Positions 9,130 to 18,275 of a stretch of 53,889 nt of DNA are shown one piece after another. The position numbers and the translations under genes are program-made. The DNA lies in the NCBI RefSeq assembly GCF_030654605.1, contig NZ_JAURXB010000051.1:1-53889 (forward strand). The letters are read 5' to 3'. Under the pieces are notes generated by a model, which made no database searches, was not told where the DNA came from, and saw only the letters and a list, made by a program, of their open reading frames with translations. Position 1 is the first letter of the stretch, and every line of letters starts with the position of its first letter. The DNA is from Bradyrhizobium sp. (lineage in GTDB: Bacteria; Pseudomonadota; Alphaproteobacteria; Rhizobiales; Xanthobacteraceae).

Positions 9130-10005
9130 ATGACGAAGGCGATTCTGGGCATTATCGGCGGTTCCGGCATCTATGATCTGCCGGGACTGGAGAACGCGCG
9201 CGAGGAGGCGATCCAGAGCCCGTGGGGCGAGCCGTCGGCGCCGGTGCGCCGCGGCAGCATCGCCGGCCTTCCGATCGTGTTCCTGCCGCGCCACGACAAG
9301 GGCCACCGGCTGTCGCCATCCGACATCAACTACCGCGCCAATATCGACGTATTGAAGCGGGCCGGGGTCACCGACCTGATCTCGCTGTCGGCCTGCGGCT
9401 CCTTCAGGGAGGATCTGCCGCCCGGTACCTTCGTGCTGGTCGACCAGTTCGTCGACCGTACCCACAAGCGCGAGAGTTCGTTTTTCGGCAGAGGTTGCGT
9501 CGCCCATGTGTCGATGGCGCACCCGACCTCGCCACGGCTGCGCATCCATCTGGCCGCCGCCGCCGAGGCCGAGGGCATCACGGTCGCGCGCGGCGGTACC
9601 TATGTCTGCATGGAGGGTCCGCAATTCTCCAGCTATGCGGAGAGCATGACCTACAAGAATCTGGGCTATGCCGTGATCGGCATGACCAACATGCCGGAGG
9701 CCAAGCTCGCCCGCGAGGCCGAGATCTGTTACGCGACGGTCGCCATGGTGACCGATTTCGATTGCTGGCATCCCGACCATGATGCGGTGTCGGTCCAGGA
9801 CATCATCCGGGTGTTGAGCACCAATGCCGACAAGGCGAAGTCGCTGGTGGCGCGGCTTGCCGGCGAATTTCCGCGGGAGCACGAGCCCTGTCCCGTCGGT
9901 TCGGACCGTGCGCTCGATACGGCCTTGATCACCGCGCCGGAAGCGCGCGATCCGGAGCTTCTGAAAAAGCTCGATGCGGTGGCGGGACGGATTTTGCGGG
10001 TATGA
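9130..10005 (+). CDS. mtnP: S-methyl-5'-thioadenosine phosphorylase
   Basis: The 291-residue enzyme splits methylthioadenosine (MTA) with phosphate into adenine and 5-methylthioribose 1-phosphate. [12 protein letters not shown] opens the protein, [18 protein letters not shown] forms the phosphate-site region, and CMEGPQFSS and [13 protein letters not shown] follow. The DFDCWH segment carries the Asp typical of MTA phosphorylases, where purine nucleoside phosphorylases of the same family have Asn. The start is ATG at 9130 with AGGGA just upstream. It is first of three same-strand genes (mtnP, mtnA, aldolase/dehydrogenase), 25 bases before mtnA, which is consistent with one operon for MTA recycling. 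No SAM riboswitch could be recognised in the 199 bases upstream. Confidence 0.95.
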   Translation: MTKAILGIIGGSGIYDLPGLENAREEAIQSPWGEPSAPVRRGSIAGLPIVFLPRHDKGHRLSPSDINYRANIDVLKRAGVTDLISLSACGSFREDLPPGTFVLVDQFVDRTHKRESSFFGRGCVAHVSMAHPTSPRLRIHLAAAAEAEGITVARGGTYVCMEGPQFSSYAESMTYKNLGYAVIGMTNMPEAKLAREAEICYATVAMVTDFDCWHPDHDAVSVQDIIRVLSTNADKAKSLVARLAGEFPREHEPCPVGSDRALDTALITAPEARDPELLKKLDAVAGRILRV

Positions 10006-10030
10006 GGTTCATCCTGACGATGGGCGCGCC

Positions 10031-11140
10031 ATGAAGGTCGGAAACAGGCACGTCAGGAGCATCTGGCTCGAGAGCGACGGCTGGTCGGTCAGCGCGATCG
10101 ACCAGCGGCGGTTGCCGCATGATTTCGTCGTGGTCCGGCTGACGACCTGCGATGCCGCCGCCGATGCCATCCGCTCGATGCTGGTGCGCGGCGCGCCACT
10201 GATCGGCGCGACCGCCGCCTATGGCATGGCGCTGGCGATGCGGGCAGACGCTTCCGACGCCGCACTCGATCAGGCCTGCAAGACGCTGGTGGCGACGCGG
10301 CCGACCGCGATCAACCTGAAATGGGCGCTCGACGCCATGCGCTCGACCTTGCGGCCGTTGCCGGTATCCGAACGAACGGCGGCGGCCTATTCCTTCGCCG
10401 GTGAAATTGCCGAGCAAGACATCGCCATCAACAAGGGCATCGGCCGGCATGGCCTTGGCCTGATCGAGGCGATCGCGGCGCGCAAGAAGCCGGGCGAGCG
10501 GGTCAACCTGCTGACCCATTGCAACGCCGGCTGGCTGGCGACGGTCGATTGGGGCACCGCCACCGCGCCGATCTATCTGGCGCATGACCGCGGCGTCGCC
10601 GTGCATGTCTGGGTCGATGAGACCCGCCCGCGCAATCAGGGCGCCTCGCTCACGGCCTGGGAACTCGGCCATCACGGCGTGCCGCACACCGTCATTCCCG
10701 ATAATACCGGCGGTCACCTGATGCAGCACAGCATGGTCGATCTCGTGATCACGGGCACCGACCGCGTCACCGCGAATGGCGACGTCTGCAACAAGATCGG
10801 TACGTATCTCAAGGCGCTCGCCGCCCACGACAATGGCGTGCCGTTCTATGTGGCACTGCCTTCGCCGACCATCGATTTCGCTGTCGATGACGGGTTAAGG
10901 GAAATTCCGATCGAACAGCGCGGGCCCGAGGAAGTCACGCACATGACCGGGCGGACCGCCGACGGCAGGATCGAGACCGTGCGCATCGTGCCCGAGGGAT
11001 CGCCGGTGGCGAATTATGCCTTCGATGTCACGCCGGCGCGGCTGGTGACGGGGTTGATTACCGAGCGCGGCGTGCTCAAGCCCGATCGAGCCGCGCTAGC
11101 GGCGGCATTTCCCGAACGGATAGCGACCGCAGCCGAATAG
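10031..11140 (+). CDS. mtnA: S-methyl-5-thioribose-1-phosphate isomerase
   Basis: The 369-residue protein is an eIF2B-fold aldose-ketose isomerase that converts methylthioribose 1-phosphate to methylthioribulose 1-phosphate. Diagnostic segments are [19 protein letters not shown], the catalytic-Cys motif [10 protein letters not shown] and the Asp-containing [22 protein letters not shown] at 10031 is preferred over upstream in-frame starts because the protein then begins at the normal family N-terminus. It lies between mtnP and an aldolase/dehydrogenase gene that starts 16 bases after its stop. No mtnB, mtnC or mtnD genes of the universal methionine salvage pathway are in the window, which favours the aldolase route. 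Confidence 0.95.
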   Translation: MKVGNRHVRSIWLESDGWSVSAIDQRRLPHDFVVVRLTTCDAAADAIRSMLVRGAPLIGATAAYGMALAMRADASDAALDQACKTLVATRPTAINLKWALDAMRSTLRPLPVSERTAAAYSFAGEIAEQDIAINKGIGRHGLGLIEAIAARKKPGERVNLLTHCNAGWLATVDWGTATAPIYLAHDRGVAVHVWVDETRPRNQGASLTAWELGHHGVPHTVIPDNTGGHLMQHSMVDLVITGTDRVTANGDVCNKIGTYLKALAAHDNGVPFYVALPSPTIDFAVDDGLREIPIEQRGPEEVTHMTGRTADGRIETVRIVPEGSPVANYAFDVTPARLVTGLITERGVLKPDRAALAAAFPERIATAAE

Positions 11141-11156
11141 CCAAGGAAACAAGCCT

Positions 11157-13211
11157 ATGCAGAGTGCCTGGATCGATCGTGATGCCGATGCGGCGCTGGC
11201 CCGCTATGCCAAGCTCGGCCGCGATGTGGCGCTCAGGGTCTATACCACGCGCCTGCTGGGCCGGGATCCGCGCCTGGTGCTGCATGGCGGCGGCAATACC
11301 TCGGTGAAGACGCAGCTTGTCGATCTCAATGGCGAGACCGTCGACGTGCTGTGCGTCAAGGGCTCCGGCTGGGATATGGGCTCGATCGAGCCTGCGGGCC
11401 TGCCGGCGGTGCGGCTCGCGCCGCTGATCAAACTCCGCGACCGCGAAAAACTGTCGGACGAGGAAATGGTGCAGTTGCAGCGCGCCAATCTGATCGACCC
11501 GATGGCGCCGAACCCTTCCGTGGAGGCGCTGCTGCATGCGTTCATCCCGCACAAATTCGTCGACCACACCCATTCGACGGCGGTGCTCGCCCTCACCGAT
11601 CAGCCCGATGGCGAAGCCCTGTGCCGCGAGGTCTACGGCACGCGGGTGGGCTATGTCCCCTACATCATGCCGGGTTTTGGCCTCGCCAAAGCCGCGGCGC
11701 AGGTGTTCGACGCAGATCCCTCGGTCGAAGGCCTGGTCCTGGTCAAGCATGGCATCTTCAGTTTCGGCGCCGACGCCCGAGAGGCCTATGAGCGCATGAT
11801 CGCGTTGGTGAGTTTGGCGGAACAACGGCTGGCGAAAAATCGCAAGCCGGCATTTCCGGGCGCAAGGTTGCCGGCGCGGCCGGCGCGCCTCGCGGAAGTC
11901 GCGCCGATCATCCGCGGCGCCTGCAGCCTGCCGGACAGCAAAAGCGACGGCGCCTGGAAGCGCTTCGTGCTGGATTTTCGCGGTGGCGACGCGGTGATGA
12001 ATTTCGTCAACGGCACGGAGGTCGCGCGATACGGCCAGGCCGGCGTGGTGACGCCGGATCACAACATCCGCATCAAGAACAAGCCGATGGTCGTCGCCGC
12101 GCCCGAGGATGGCGACCTCGCAGGGTTCAGAAACGCGGTCCGCGATGCCGTTGCGGCCTATGGCGAAACCTACAAGGACTATTTTTCCCGCAACAATACC
12201 CGCGTCGGCGGGATCAAGACCATGCTCGATCCCTCGCCCCGCGTGGTGCTGGTGCCGGGCGTAGGCCTGTTCGGACTCGGCCGCAGCAAGAAGGACGCGC
12301 GCGTCGCCGCCGACCTCGCCGAGGCGGCGATTGCCACCATCACCGATGCGGAAGCGGTCGGCCGTTTCGAGCCGCTGCCGGAGGCCGATCTGTTCGATGT
12401 CGAATACTGGTCGCTGGAGCAGGCGAAGCTCGGCGGCGCCAGGGAGCTGCCGCTGGCGGGGCAGGTCGTCGCCATCACCGGCGCCGCGGGCTCGATCGGA
12501 TTCGCAACGGCCAAGGCGTTCGCGGCGGCGGGCGCCGAAGTAGCCTTGCTCGACGTCGACGAGGCCGCGGCCAGGGCGAAGGCCAAGGCGATCGGCGGAG
12601 CGGCACTTGGGCTCAAATGCGACGTCACCGACGCCGCATCGGTGCGCGATGCATTTGCGCAGGTGGCGTCTTTCTTCGGCGGAGTCGACATATCGATATC
12701 GAATGCCGGCGCTGCCTGGCAGGGCAGGATCGGCGAGGTCGACGAGGCGGTGCTGCGCGAAAGTTTCGAACTCAATTTCTACGGCCACCAGCGCGTGGCG
12801 CAGGCGGCGGTGAAGATCATGCTGATGCAGGGCACCGGCGGCTGCCTGCTGTTCAATGTTTCCAAGCAGGCGGTCAATCCCGGACCCGATTTCGGCCCCT
12901 ACGGCCTGCCCAAGGCGGCAACCCTGTTTCTGGTAAGGCAGTACGCGCTCGATTACGGCAGCGAAGGCATTCGCGCCAATGCGGTCAATGCCGACCGGAT
13001 CCGCTCCGGTCTGCTCACCGAGGAGATGATCGCATCGCGCTCGAAACGCCGCGGCGTCAGCGAGCAGGATTACATGCGCGGCAATTTGCTCGGCCGCGAA
13101 GTGACGGCCGAGGATGTCGCGCAGGCCTTTCTGGCGCAGGCGCTGGCGCTGAAAACCACTGCGGACGTCACCACCGTCGACGGCGGCAATATCGCCGCCG
13201 CGCTGCGATGA
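11157..13211 (+). CDS. Bifunctional class II aldolase / short-chain dehydrogenase
   Basis: A 684-residue fusion. Residues 1 to about 420 form a class II (zinc) sugar-phosphate aldolase of the RhaD/YuxG type, with zinc histidines in VDHTHS and LVLVKHG. Residues about 435-684 form an SDR domain with TGAAGSIGFA, SNAGAAW and the YGLPKA catalytic motif, and a C-terminal VDGGN. Relatives cleave rhamnulose 1-phosphate and process the lactaldehyde. Here the neighbours are mtnP and mtnA (16-base gap, AAGGAAA ribosome site), so the likely substrate is methylthioribulose 1-phosphate, giving DHAP plus methylthioacetaldehyde, which the SDR would reduce. This assignment is inference. No rhamnose genes are present. 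Confidence 0.85.
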   Translation: MQSAWIDRDADAALARYAKLGRDVALRVYTTRLLGRDPRLVLHGGGNTSVKTQLVDLNGETVDVLCVKGSGWDMGSIEPAGLPAVRLAPLIKLRDREKLSDEEMVQLQRANLIDPMAPNPSVEALLHAFIPHKFVDHTHSTAVLALTDQPDGEALCREVYGTRVGYVPYIMPGFGLAKAAAQVFDADPSVEGLVLVKHGIFSFGADAREAYERMIALVSLAEQRLAKNRKPAFPGARLPARPARLAEVAPIIRGACSLPDSKSDGAWKRFVLDFRGGDAVMNFVNGTEVARYGQAGVVTPDHNIRIKNKPMVVAAPEDGDLAGFRNAVRDAVAAYGETYKDYFSRNNTRVGGIKTMLDPSPRVVLVPGVGLFGLGRSKKDARVAADLAEAAIATITDAEAVGRFEPLPEADLFDVEYWSLEQAKLGGARELPLAGQVVAITGAAGSIGFATAKAFAAAGAEVALLDVDEAAARAKAKAIGGAALGLKCDVTDAASVRDAFAQVASFFGGVDISISNAGAAWQGRIGEVDEAVLRESFELNFYGHQRVAQAAVKIMLMQGTGGCLLFNVSKQAVNPGPDFGPYGLPKAATLFLVRQYALDYGSEGIRANAVNADRIRSGLLTEEMIASRSKRRGVSEQDYMRGNLLGREVTAEDVAQAFLAQALALKTTADVTTVDGGNIAAALR

Positions 13212-13214
13212 CGG

Positions 13215-13850
13215 CTAGCTGCGCAGCGACAACCCGGTCGCGGCTTCCAGCTCGGCAATCGCCTGCGGCGCATTGAGCACCTTGATCGTGGTCATGCCCA
13301 TGTCGCGCGCCGGCTTCAGGTTGACGCCGAGATCGTCGAGATAGACGCATCGGCTGGGATCGACGCCGAGCGTTTCCACCATCATCCGGTAGATGCGCGG
13401 ATCCGGCTTGCGCAGGCCGATCTTCGCGGACTCGATGATGTGATCGAACAGCGCCATCACCTCGGCGACGTAGAGCGAGCGGCCGCTGTGGCTGCCGATG
13501 GCATTGGCGGGCAGGTTGTTGGTGATGCAGCCGGTCTTGAACCGGGCTTTCACCCGCGTCAGCGCCTCGACCATTTCGGGCCGCAGGTCGCCCGACAGCA
13601 GCGGCAACACCTCCTTGCCGCGTACCTCGGCGCCCAACGCCAGCGATTCCGTGGCGAACAGCTGATCGAACGCCTCGATGTCCACTTCGGCGCGCTCGAA
13701 CTTCGCCCAGGCGTTTTCCAGATGATTGGTGGCGTTGGTGCGCCGGATGATGTCGGCCGGCAGCCCGCGCTCGGTCTCGAACCGCGCAAACGCTTCGAAC
13801 GGCGAGGTGGTAAGCACGCCGCCAAAATCCCAGATGACTGCTTCGATCAT
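13215..13850 (-). CDS. HAD-like hydrolase of the ACAD10/epoxide hydrolase N-domain type
   Basis: A 211-residue HAD superfamily protein. The nucleophile motif is WDFGGVL (Asp8), the Thr/Ser motif is ITNNLP, the Lys lies in GLRKPDPRIY and the acidic motif is YLDDLGVNLKPA. This last pattern is that of the HAD domains of ACAD10 and soluble epoxide hydrolase. The second Asp of the usual DxD is Gly (D-F-G), as in ACAD10, so ordinary phosphatase activity is not certain. The start ATG at 13850 follows a GGGGA ribosome site; longer in-frame starts add unlikely sequence. It converges with the aldolase/dehydrogenase gene, three bases apart. ACAD10-like dehydrogenases lie 7-10 kb away, which may be functionally linked. 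Confidence 0.8.
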   Translation of the reverse strand: MIEAVIWDFGGVLTTSPFEAFARFETERGLPADIIRRTNATNHLENAWAKFERAEVDIEAFDQLFATESLALGAEVRGKEVLPLLSGDLRPEMVEALTRVKARFKTGCITNNLPANAIGSHSGRSLYVAEVMALFDHIIESAKIGLRKPDPRIYRMMVETLGVDPSRCVYLDDLGVNLKPARDMGMTTIKVLNAPQAIAELEAATGLSLRS

Positions 13851-13960
13851 GGTTCCCCGCCATATTGGCTCGATTTGAAAAACGGCTAACATGATGGGCC
13901 AGCCGGGGCCAGCCTCGATCGCGGCTTGGCGATGCGTGGGGTACGGGCTATCTCTGTTCA

Positions 13961-14722
13961 ATGAAAATCCTGCTCCCCGTGCTTACAGGCCTGGCGCTGC
14001 TCGCCGCCGCGCCCGCTCATGCGATCGTCGGCGGCGGCGTGCCCTCGGCGGAGGGCGTCGGCCGATCCGTCGTCACCATCGTCGGTTCGCGCGGCAATTT
14101 CTGCACCGGCGCGCTGATCGCGCCGAAGCTGGTGCTGACGGCGGCCCATTGCGTGCCGCCCGGTGCGGCCTACAAGATCGTTGAATATGGCGCGGACCGG
14201 CAGCCGCGATTGCAGGACGTCAGGAACGTTGCGATTCACCCCGGCTTCAGCACGCAGGCGATGACGGCGCACCGCGCCACCGCCGACGTCGCGTTGCTGC
14301 GGCTCGACATCCCGCTCAAGGGCAAGACGGCATCGGTTGTCGGCGCGCCGCAGATTCCAATCCTTGTCGGCAGCCGCTTCACCATCGCCGGCATCGGCGT
14401 CACCGTCCGCGGCGACGGCAAGAGCGGCGGCACCAATCGTGTCGCGGGTCTCATCGCGACCGGCAAGCCCGGCACGCTGCAAATTCGCCTCGTCGATCCC
14501 GTGGGGCAGGGGAAGCGCGATGGGCTCGGCGCCTGCACCGGCGATTCCGGCGGTCCGGCCTTCGAGGACAAGCAAGGTGGTCCTGTTATCGTCGGCGTCG
14601 TCAGCTGGTCGACCGGGCCGAACGGCACCGCCGGTTGCGGTGGCATGACCGGCGTGACGCCGTTGACGCTGTACCGCGACTGGATCCTGCAGACCGCGCG
14701 GCAGTGGGGGGCAGCGTTGTGA
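13961..14722 (+). CDS. Secreted S1-family (trypsin-like) serine protease
   Basis: A 253-residue secreted protease. A signal peptide (residues 1-21, AAAPAHA) is followed directly by IVGGG, the mature N-terminus of chymotrypsin-fold enzymes. The triad is His63 (TAAHC), Asp109 (ADVALLRL) and Ser196 (CTGDSGGP). The position equivalent to trypsin Asp189 is Gly190, so it should not share trypsin's preference for Lys/Arg. The absence of a spacer between the signal peptide and IVGG suggests that signal peptidase cleavage itself could generate the active N-terminus. It is monocistronic, starts 110 bases from the divergent HAD gene and ends just before a terminator-like hairpin. Confidence 0.9.
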   Translation: MKILLPVLTGLALLAAAPAHAIVGGGVPSAEGVGRSVVTIVGSRGNFCTGALIAPKLVLTAAHCVPPGAAYKIVEYGADRQPRLQDVRNVAIHPGFSTQAMTAHRATADVALLRLDIPLKGKTASVVGAPQIPILVGSRFTIAGIGVTVRGDGKSGGTNRVAGLIATGKPGTLQIRLVDPVGQGKRDGLGACTGDSGGPAFEDKQGGPVIVGVVSWSTGPNGTAGCGGMTGVTPLTLYRDWILQTARQWGAAL

Positions 14723-14735
14723 GTTTGATGCAGCT

Positions 14736-14760
14736 CAAGGACGGCGCCGCCTTGTTTGTT
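14736..14760 (+). terminator. Probable intrinsic terminator after the serine protease
   Basis: A hairpin with outer stem CAAGG/CCTTG and a GC inner stem is followed by TTTGTT, 13 bases after the protease stop codon. It is short and has one bulged base, so strength is uncertain. Confidence 0.5.
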
Positions 14761-14789
14761 CGATGATTGGCCGCTAGAAAATTTCAGGC

Positions 14790-14804
14790 AACCGATCATT
14801 GGTT
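14790..14804. promoter_or_regulatory. Imperfect palindrome upstream of the EthA-like gene
   Basis: The 15-base sequence AACCGATCATTGGTT is nearly self-complementary (three mismatched positions) and lies 20 bases before the monooxygenase start in an AT-rich stretch. A related GATGATTGG half-site occurs at 14762. It could be an operator, but no regulator gene is adjacent. Confidence 0.35.
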
Positions 14805-14823
14805 CAAACAAAGTTTTAAACGC

Positions 14824-16335
14824 ATGAACGTCACCGCCCCCTCCCGTACTATTTCCGCCGCACAGGCGGTCGAACATTTCGACGTCCTGATCGTTGGCGC
14901 CGGCATCTCGGGCATAGGCAGCGCCTATCAGCTGACCAAGCAACTCCCGGACACCACGTTCGTCGTGCTGGAAGAGCAGGAGACGTTCGGCGGGACCTGG
15001 TGGACCCACAAATATCCCGGCATCCGTTCCGACAGCGACCTGCACACTTTCGGCTACAGCTTCAAGCCGTGGGTCGGGCCGCCGATCGCGACGGCTGATG
15101 AAATCCGCGCCTATATGGGCGAGGTGATCGACGAGAACGATCTCGCACGACACATCCGCTACCGCCATCGGATCAATTCGGCGAAATGGTCGAGCGAGAC
15201 CAATCTGTGGACCGTCGAATCCGTCGACAAGGACAGCGGTGAGACCCGCACCTTCACCGCGAACTTCCTCTGGATGTGTCAGGGCTATTATCGCCATTCC
15301 GAGGGCTACACCCCGGAATGGCAGGGGACGGCAGACTTCAAGGGCCGCATCGTCCACCCGCAACGCTGGCCCGAGGATATCGACCTCACCGGCAAGCAGG
15401 TCGTCGTGATCGGCTCGGGTGCCACCGCGGCGACGCTGATCCCGAACATCGCCAACCAATGCGAGCATGTCACCATGCTGCAGCGGTCGCCGACCTATTT
15501 CCGCACCGGCCGCAATGCCATCGAGCTGGCCGAGGAACTACGGCGGCTGCAGGTCAAGGAGGAGTGGATCCACGAGATCGTGCGGCGCAAGATCCTGTTC
15601 GAGCAGGACCTGTTCACCCGCCGCTCGTTCACCGAGCCGGAGAAGGTGAAGCAGGAATTGCTCGGCGGCATTCGCGCAGCACTCGGTCCCGGCAATGAGG
15701 AGATCGTCGAGAAGCATTTCACCCCGAGCTACCGGCCGTGGCGGCAGCGTATCGCCTTCGTACCCGACGCCGACCTGTTCGAGGCGGTCAAGAGCGGCAA
15801 GGCCTCCGTCGTCACCGACGAGATCGACCGCTTCACGAAAGACGGCATTCTCTTGAAGTCCGGCGAGACGCTGAAAGCCGACATCATCATCACCGCGACC
15901 GGCTTCAACCTCAATGTACTCGGCGATATCGCCTTCGAAATCGACGGCAAGCCGCTCGATTTCGCCGACACCGTGACCTATCGCGGCGTGATGTTCACCG
16001 GCGTTCCGAACATGGCCTGGGTGTTCGGCTATTTCCGCGCCAGCTGGACGCTGCGTACCGATCTGGTCGCCGACTTCGTCTGCCGCCTGCTCGGCCATAT
16101 GAAGAAGAAGGGCGTCCGGAAGGTCGTGCCCGCGCTGCGGCCGCAGGAAGGCAACATGCCGCTGCAGGCCTGGATTGATCCGGAGAATTTCAATCCCGGC
16201 TACATGATGCGCAATATGCATCTGTTGCCCAAGCGCGGCGACAAGCCGGAATGGCAGCACAGCCAGGACTACTGGGCCGAGAAGGACCAGTTTCCGGCGA
16301 TCGACCTAGACGATCCGGCGTTCGTGTACAATTGA
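14824..16335 (+). CDS. EthA-like flavin (Baeyer-Villiger) monooxygenase
   Basis: A 503-residue class B flavoprotein monooxygenase. It shows GAGISGIGSAYQL (FAD), FGGTWWTHKYPGIRSDSD, the Baeyer-Villiger fingerprint FKGRIVHPQRWPED and VIGSGATAATLIP (NADPH). The order and wording of these blocks resemble mycobacterial EthA more than cyclohexanone monooxygenase, so aliphatic or aryl ketones, or sulfides, are likely substrates. The ATG at 14824 is preferred to an in-frame TTG at 14767, although no strong ribosome site is visible. The upstream AT-rich stretch contains a near-palindrome. It is followed by a palindromic repeat and a convergent acyl-CoA ligase gene. It is distinct from the monooxygenase at the window start. 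Confidence 0.9.
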   Translation: MNVTAPSRTISAAQAVEHFDVLIVGAGISGIGSAYQLTKQLPDTTFVVLEEQETFGGTWWTHKYPGIRSDSDLHTFGYSFKPWVGPPIATADEIRAYMGEVIDENDLARHIRYRHRINSAKWSSETNLWTVESVDKDSGETRTFTANFLWMCQGYYRHSEGYTPEWQGTADFKGRIVHPQRWPEDIDLTGKQVVVIGSGATAATLIPNIANQCEHVTMLQRSPTYFRTGRNAIELAEELRRLQVKEEWIHEIVRRKILFEQDLFTRRSFTEPEKVKQELLGGIRAALGPGNEEIVEKHFTPSYRPWRQRIAFVPDADLFEAVKSGKASVVTDEIDRFTKDGILLKSGETLKADIIITATGFNLNVLGDIAFEIDGKPLDFADTVTYRGVMFTGVPNMAWVFGYFRASWTLRTDLVADFVCRLLGHMKKKGVRKVVPALRPQEGNMPLQAWIDPENFNPGYMMRNMHLLPKRGDKPEWQHSQDYWAEKDQFPAIDLDDPAFVYN

Positions 16336-16353
16336 GCGATAGCAACACCGGTC

Positions 16354-16474
16354 GTCGTCCCGGCCTTGAGCCGGGACCCATAACCCCGGTCGCCTGTTGT
16401 GAAATGCAGGTCTCTCCTCCGGCGCTTAAACGATAAGCCGCGGCGTATGGGTCCCGGCTCAAGGCCGGGACGAC
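16354..16474. repeat. Two-armed palindromic intergenic element (family A)
   Basis: 121 bases bounded by perfectly inverted 29-base arms of the form GTCGTCCC-hairpin-GGGACCCATA. Each arm is itself a hairpin: CCCGG stem, CTTGA-type loop, CCGGG. It lies between convergent genes. The architecture is that of a REP doublet (REPIN). Confidence 0.85.
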
Positions 16475-16499
16475 GGAGTGAGGTATTTTCGCTTGTTCC

Positions 16500-18104
16500 T
16501 TACGTCCCGACCCCATCCGTCACCTTCTCCGCGCCAAAATCCTTCCGCAGCGTCGGCTTGTGGATCTTGCCGGTGGCGTTGCGCGGCAGCGCGTCGACGA
16601 ATTTGATCAGGCGCGGACGCTTGAAGCGCGCGAGGTTGGCCTCGCAATGCGCGTGAATCTCCGCCTCGGTGACGGCTTGGCCCGGCTTGATCGCGACGAT
16701 CGCCATGCCGGTCTCGCCCCATTGCTCGCTGGGAATGCCGATCACGGCGGCTTCGGCGATCGCGGTGAGCTGGTGCAGCACGTTCTCGACCTCGGCCGGG
16801 TAGACGTTCTCGCCGCCTGAAATGTACATGTCCTTCCAGCGGTCGACGATGTAGTAGAACCCCTCGTCGTCGATCCGCGCGGCGTCGCCGGTATGCAGCC
16901 AGCCGTCGGTGAATGACGACGCGTTGGCGTCCGGCCGGTTCCAGTAGCCCGGCGTGATGTTCGGCCCCTTGACCCATAATTCGCCGAGTTCGCAGACGCC
17001 GGCGTCCGACCCGTCGGGCCGCACGATCCGCACCTCGGTATGCAGCACCGGCTTGCCGGACGAGCCGGCCTTGCGCACCGCGTCTTCCTTGTCGAGCGTC
17101 AGTACCGCGGGGCTGGTCTCGGTCATGCCATAGCCCTGCTGCAGCGCGACGCCGCGTGCCTCCCATACCTTCAGCAGCGGCACCGGCATCGGCGCGCCGC
17201 CGACGCCGCCGATCGCGAGGCGGCTGAAGTCCGCGCCCGCGAAGGCCGGATGCTGCGCCATGAACTGGTAGATCGACGGCACGCCGAAGAACTGGTTGAT
17301 GCCGCGCGCGGGATCGCTGATCAGCTGCAGCGCCGCGCCCGGGTCGAACGCGCGCATGATCAGCACGGTGCCACCGGCATGCAGCACCGGATTGGTGTAG
17401 CAATTGAGTCCGCCGGTATGGAACAGCGGCAGCACGGTGAGCAGCACCGTCGATGGCGAGATATAGGAGGGTCCGCCGAGATTGACGCAATTCCAGAACG
17501 TCATGCCGTGGGTGATGATGGCGCCCTTGGGCTGGCCCGTGGTGCCCGAGGTGTACATGATCGTCGACATGTCATCGAGCGTGACGATTTCTGCCCGGTC
17601 GAGCGGCGGCGCCGCCGCGATAGCGGCCTCGTAGGAACCGGCCGGGCCCAGCAGCAGGGTGGATGGCACGCCGCACAGTTTGGCAACGGATAGCGCGACA
17701 TCGGCCAGCTCGGAATCGTGGATCATCAGCACGGGGGCTGCGTCGCCGACGATGTAGTGCAGTTCGGGCACCGTGAGGCGGGTGTTGAGCGGCAGGAACA
17801 CCGCGCCGATCCGGCCGCAGGCGAACTGCACCTCCAGCGTATCCGTCGTGTTCAACGCCAGCACCGCGACCCGGTCGCCGCGCTTGACGTTCAGCCGGTC
17901 GCGCAGATGCGCGGCCAGCCGCGAAATCCGGCGGTCGAATTGCGCGTAAGTGAAGGTGCGCCCGCTGCCGAGATCGACCACCGCCGGCTTGTCCGGCGTG
18001 CGGCGGCCGAAATGGGCGATCCAGTCGTAATGGCGAACCGGCAAGGCTTCCTCCAGGGCTATCGCGGTCTTGGGCCGCGTGATGAATTGGCGAGCGTATC
18101 GCAT
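16500..18104 (-). CDS. Acyl-CoA synthetase (AMP-forming)
   Basis: A 534-residue ANL-superfamily ligase that activates a carboxylic acid with ATP and CoA through an acyl-adenylate. It has the P-loop YTSGTTGQPKGA, the GYGMTETSP motif, VDRWKDMYISGGENVYPAE at the hinge and the C-terminal catalytic Lys in NATGKIHK. The start ATG at 18104 gives the normal N-terminus; the frame extends upstream to 18233 only because it reads through a palindromic repeat. It is divergent from the first acyl-CoA dehydrogenase across 293 bases that mostly consist of that repeat, so the two probably serve the same catabolic route. Chain length and substrate cannot be read from the sequence. Confidence 0.92.
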   Translation of the reverse strand: MRYARQFITRPKTAIALEEALPVRHYDWIAHFGRRTPDKPAVVDLGSGRTFTYAQFDRRISRLAAHLRDRLNVKRGDRVAVLALNTTDTLEVQFACGRIGAVFLPLNTRLTVPELHYIVGDAAPVLMIHDSELADVALSVAKLCGVPSTLLLGPAGSYEAAIAAAPPLDRAEIVTLDDMSTIMYTSGTTGQPKGAIITHGMTFWNCVNLGGPSYISPSTVLLTVLPLFHTGGLNCYTNPVLHAGGTVLIMRAFDPGAALQLISDPARGINQFFGVPSIYQFMAQHPAFAGADFSRLAIGGVGGAPMPVPLLKVWEARGVALQQGYGMTETSPAVLTLDKEDAVRKAGSSGKPVLHTEVRIVRPDGSDAGVCELGELWVKGPNITPGYWNRPDANASSFTDGWLHTGDAARIDDEGFYYIVDRWKDMYISGGENVYPAEVENVLHQLTAIAEAAVIGIPSEQWGETGMAIVAIKPGQAVTEAEIHAHCEANLARFKRPRLIKFVDALPRNATGKIHKPTLRKDFGAEKVTDGVGT

Positions 18105-18156
18105 TGTTGTCTTGCGTCGAGTGGCTGGGGTAGGGTGTGGCCACCACTCTCTCAAC

Positions 18157-18275
18157 GTCGTCCCTGCGAACGCAGGGACCCATACGCCGCGGCCCGTCGT
18201 GGAACAGCAGGTGTGAGACACCTTCTGCAACAACAGACGACCGGGATTATGGGTCCCTGCGTTCGCAGGGACGAC
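18157..18275. repeat. Two-armed palindromic intergenic element (family A)
   Basis: 119 bases with perfectly inverted 28-base arms GTCGTCCCTGCG...GGGACCCATA. It occupies the intergenic region between a divergent acyl-CoA ligase and acyl-CoA dehydrogenase, upstream of both genes. The hairpin loop type is CGAACG rather than CTTGA. Confidence 0.87.

Noticed and set aside
14236..15468. Long minus-strand open frame across the protease and monooxygenase genes
   Set aside because: It overlaps two well-supported plus-strand genes and shows no family motifs.
18105..18233. N-terminal extension of the acyl-CoA ligase
   Set aside because: The extra frame is the translation of a palindromic repeat arm; the normal family N-terminus starts at 18104.
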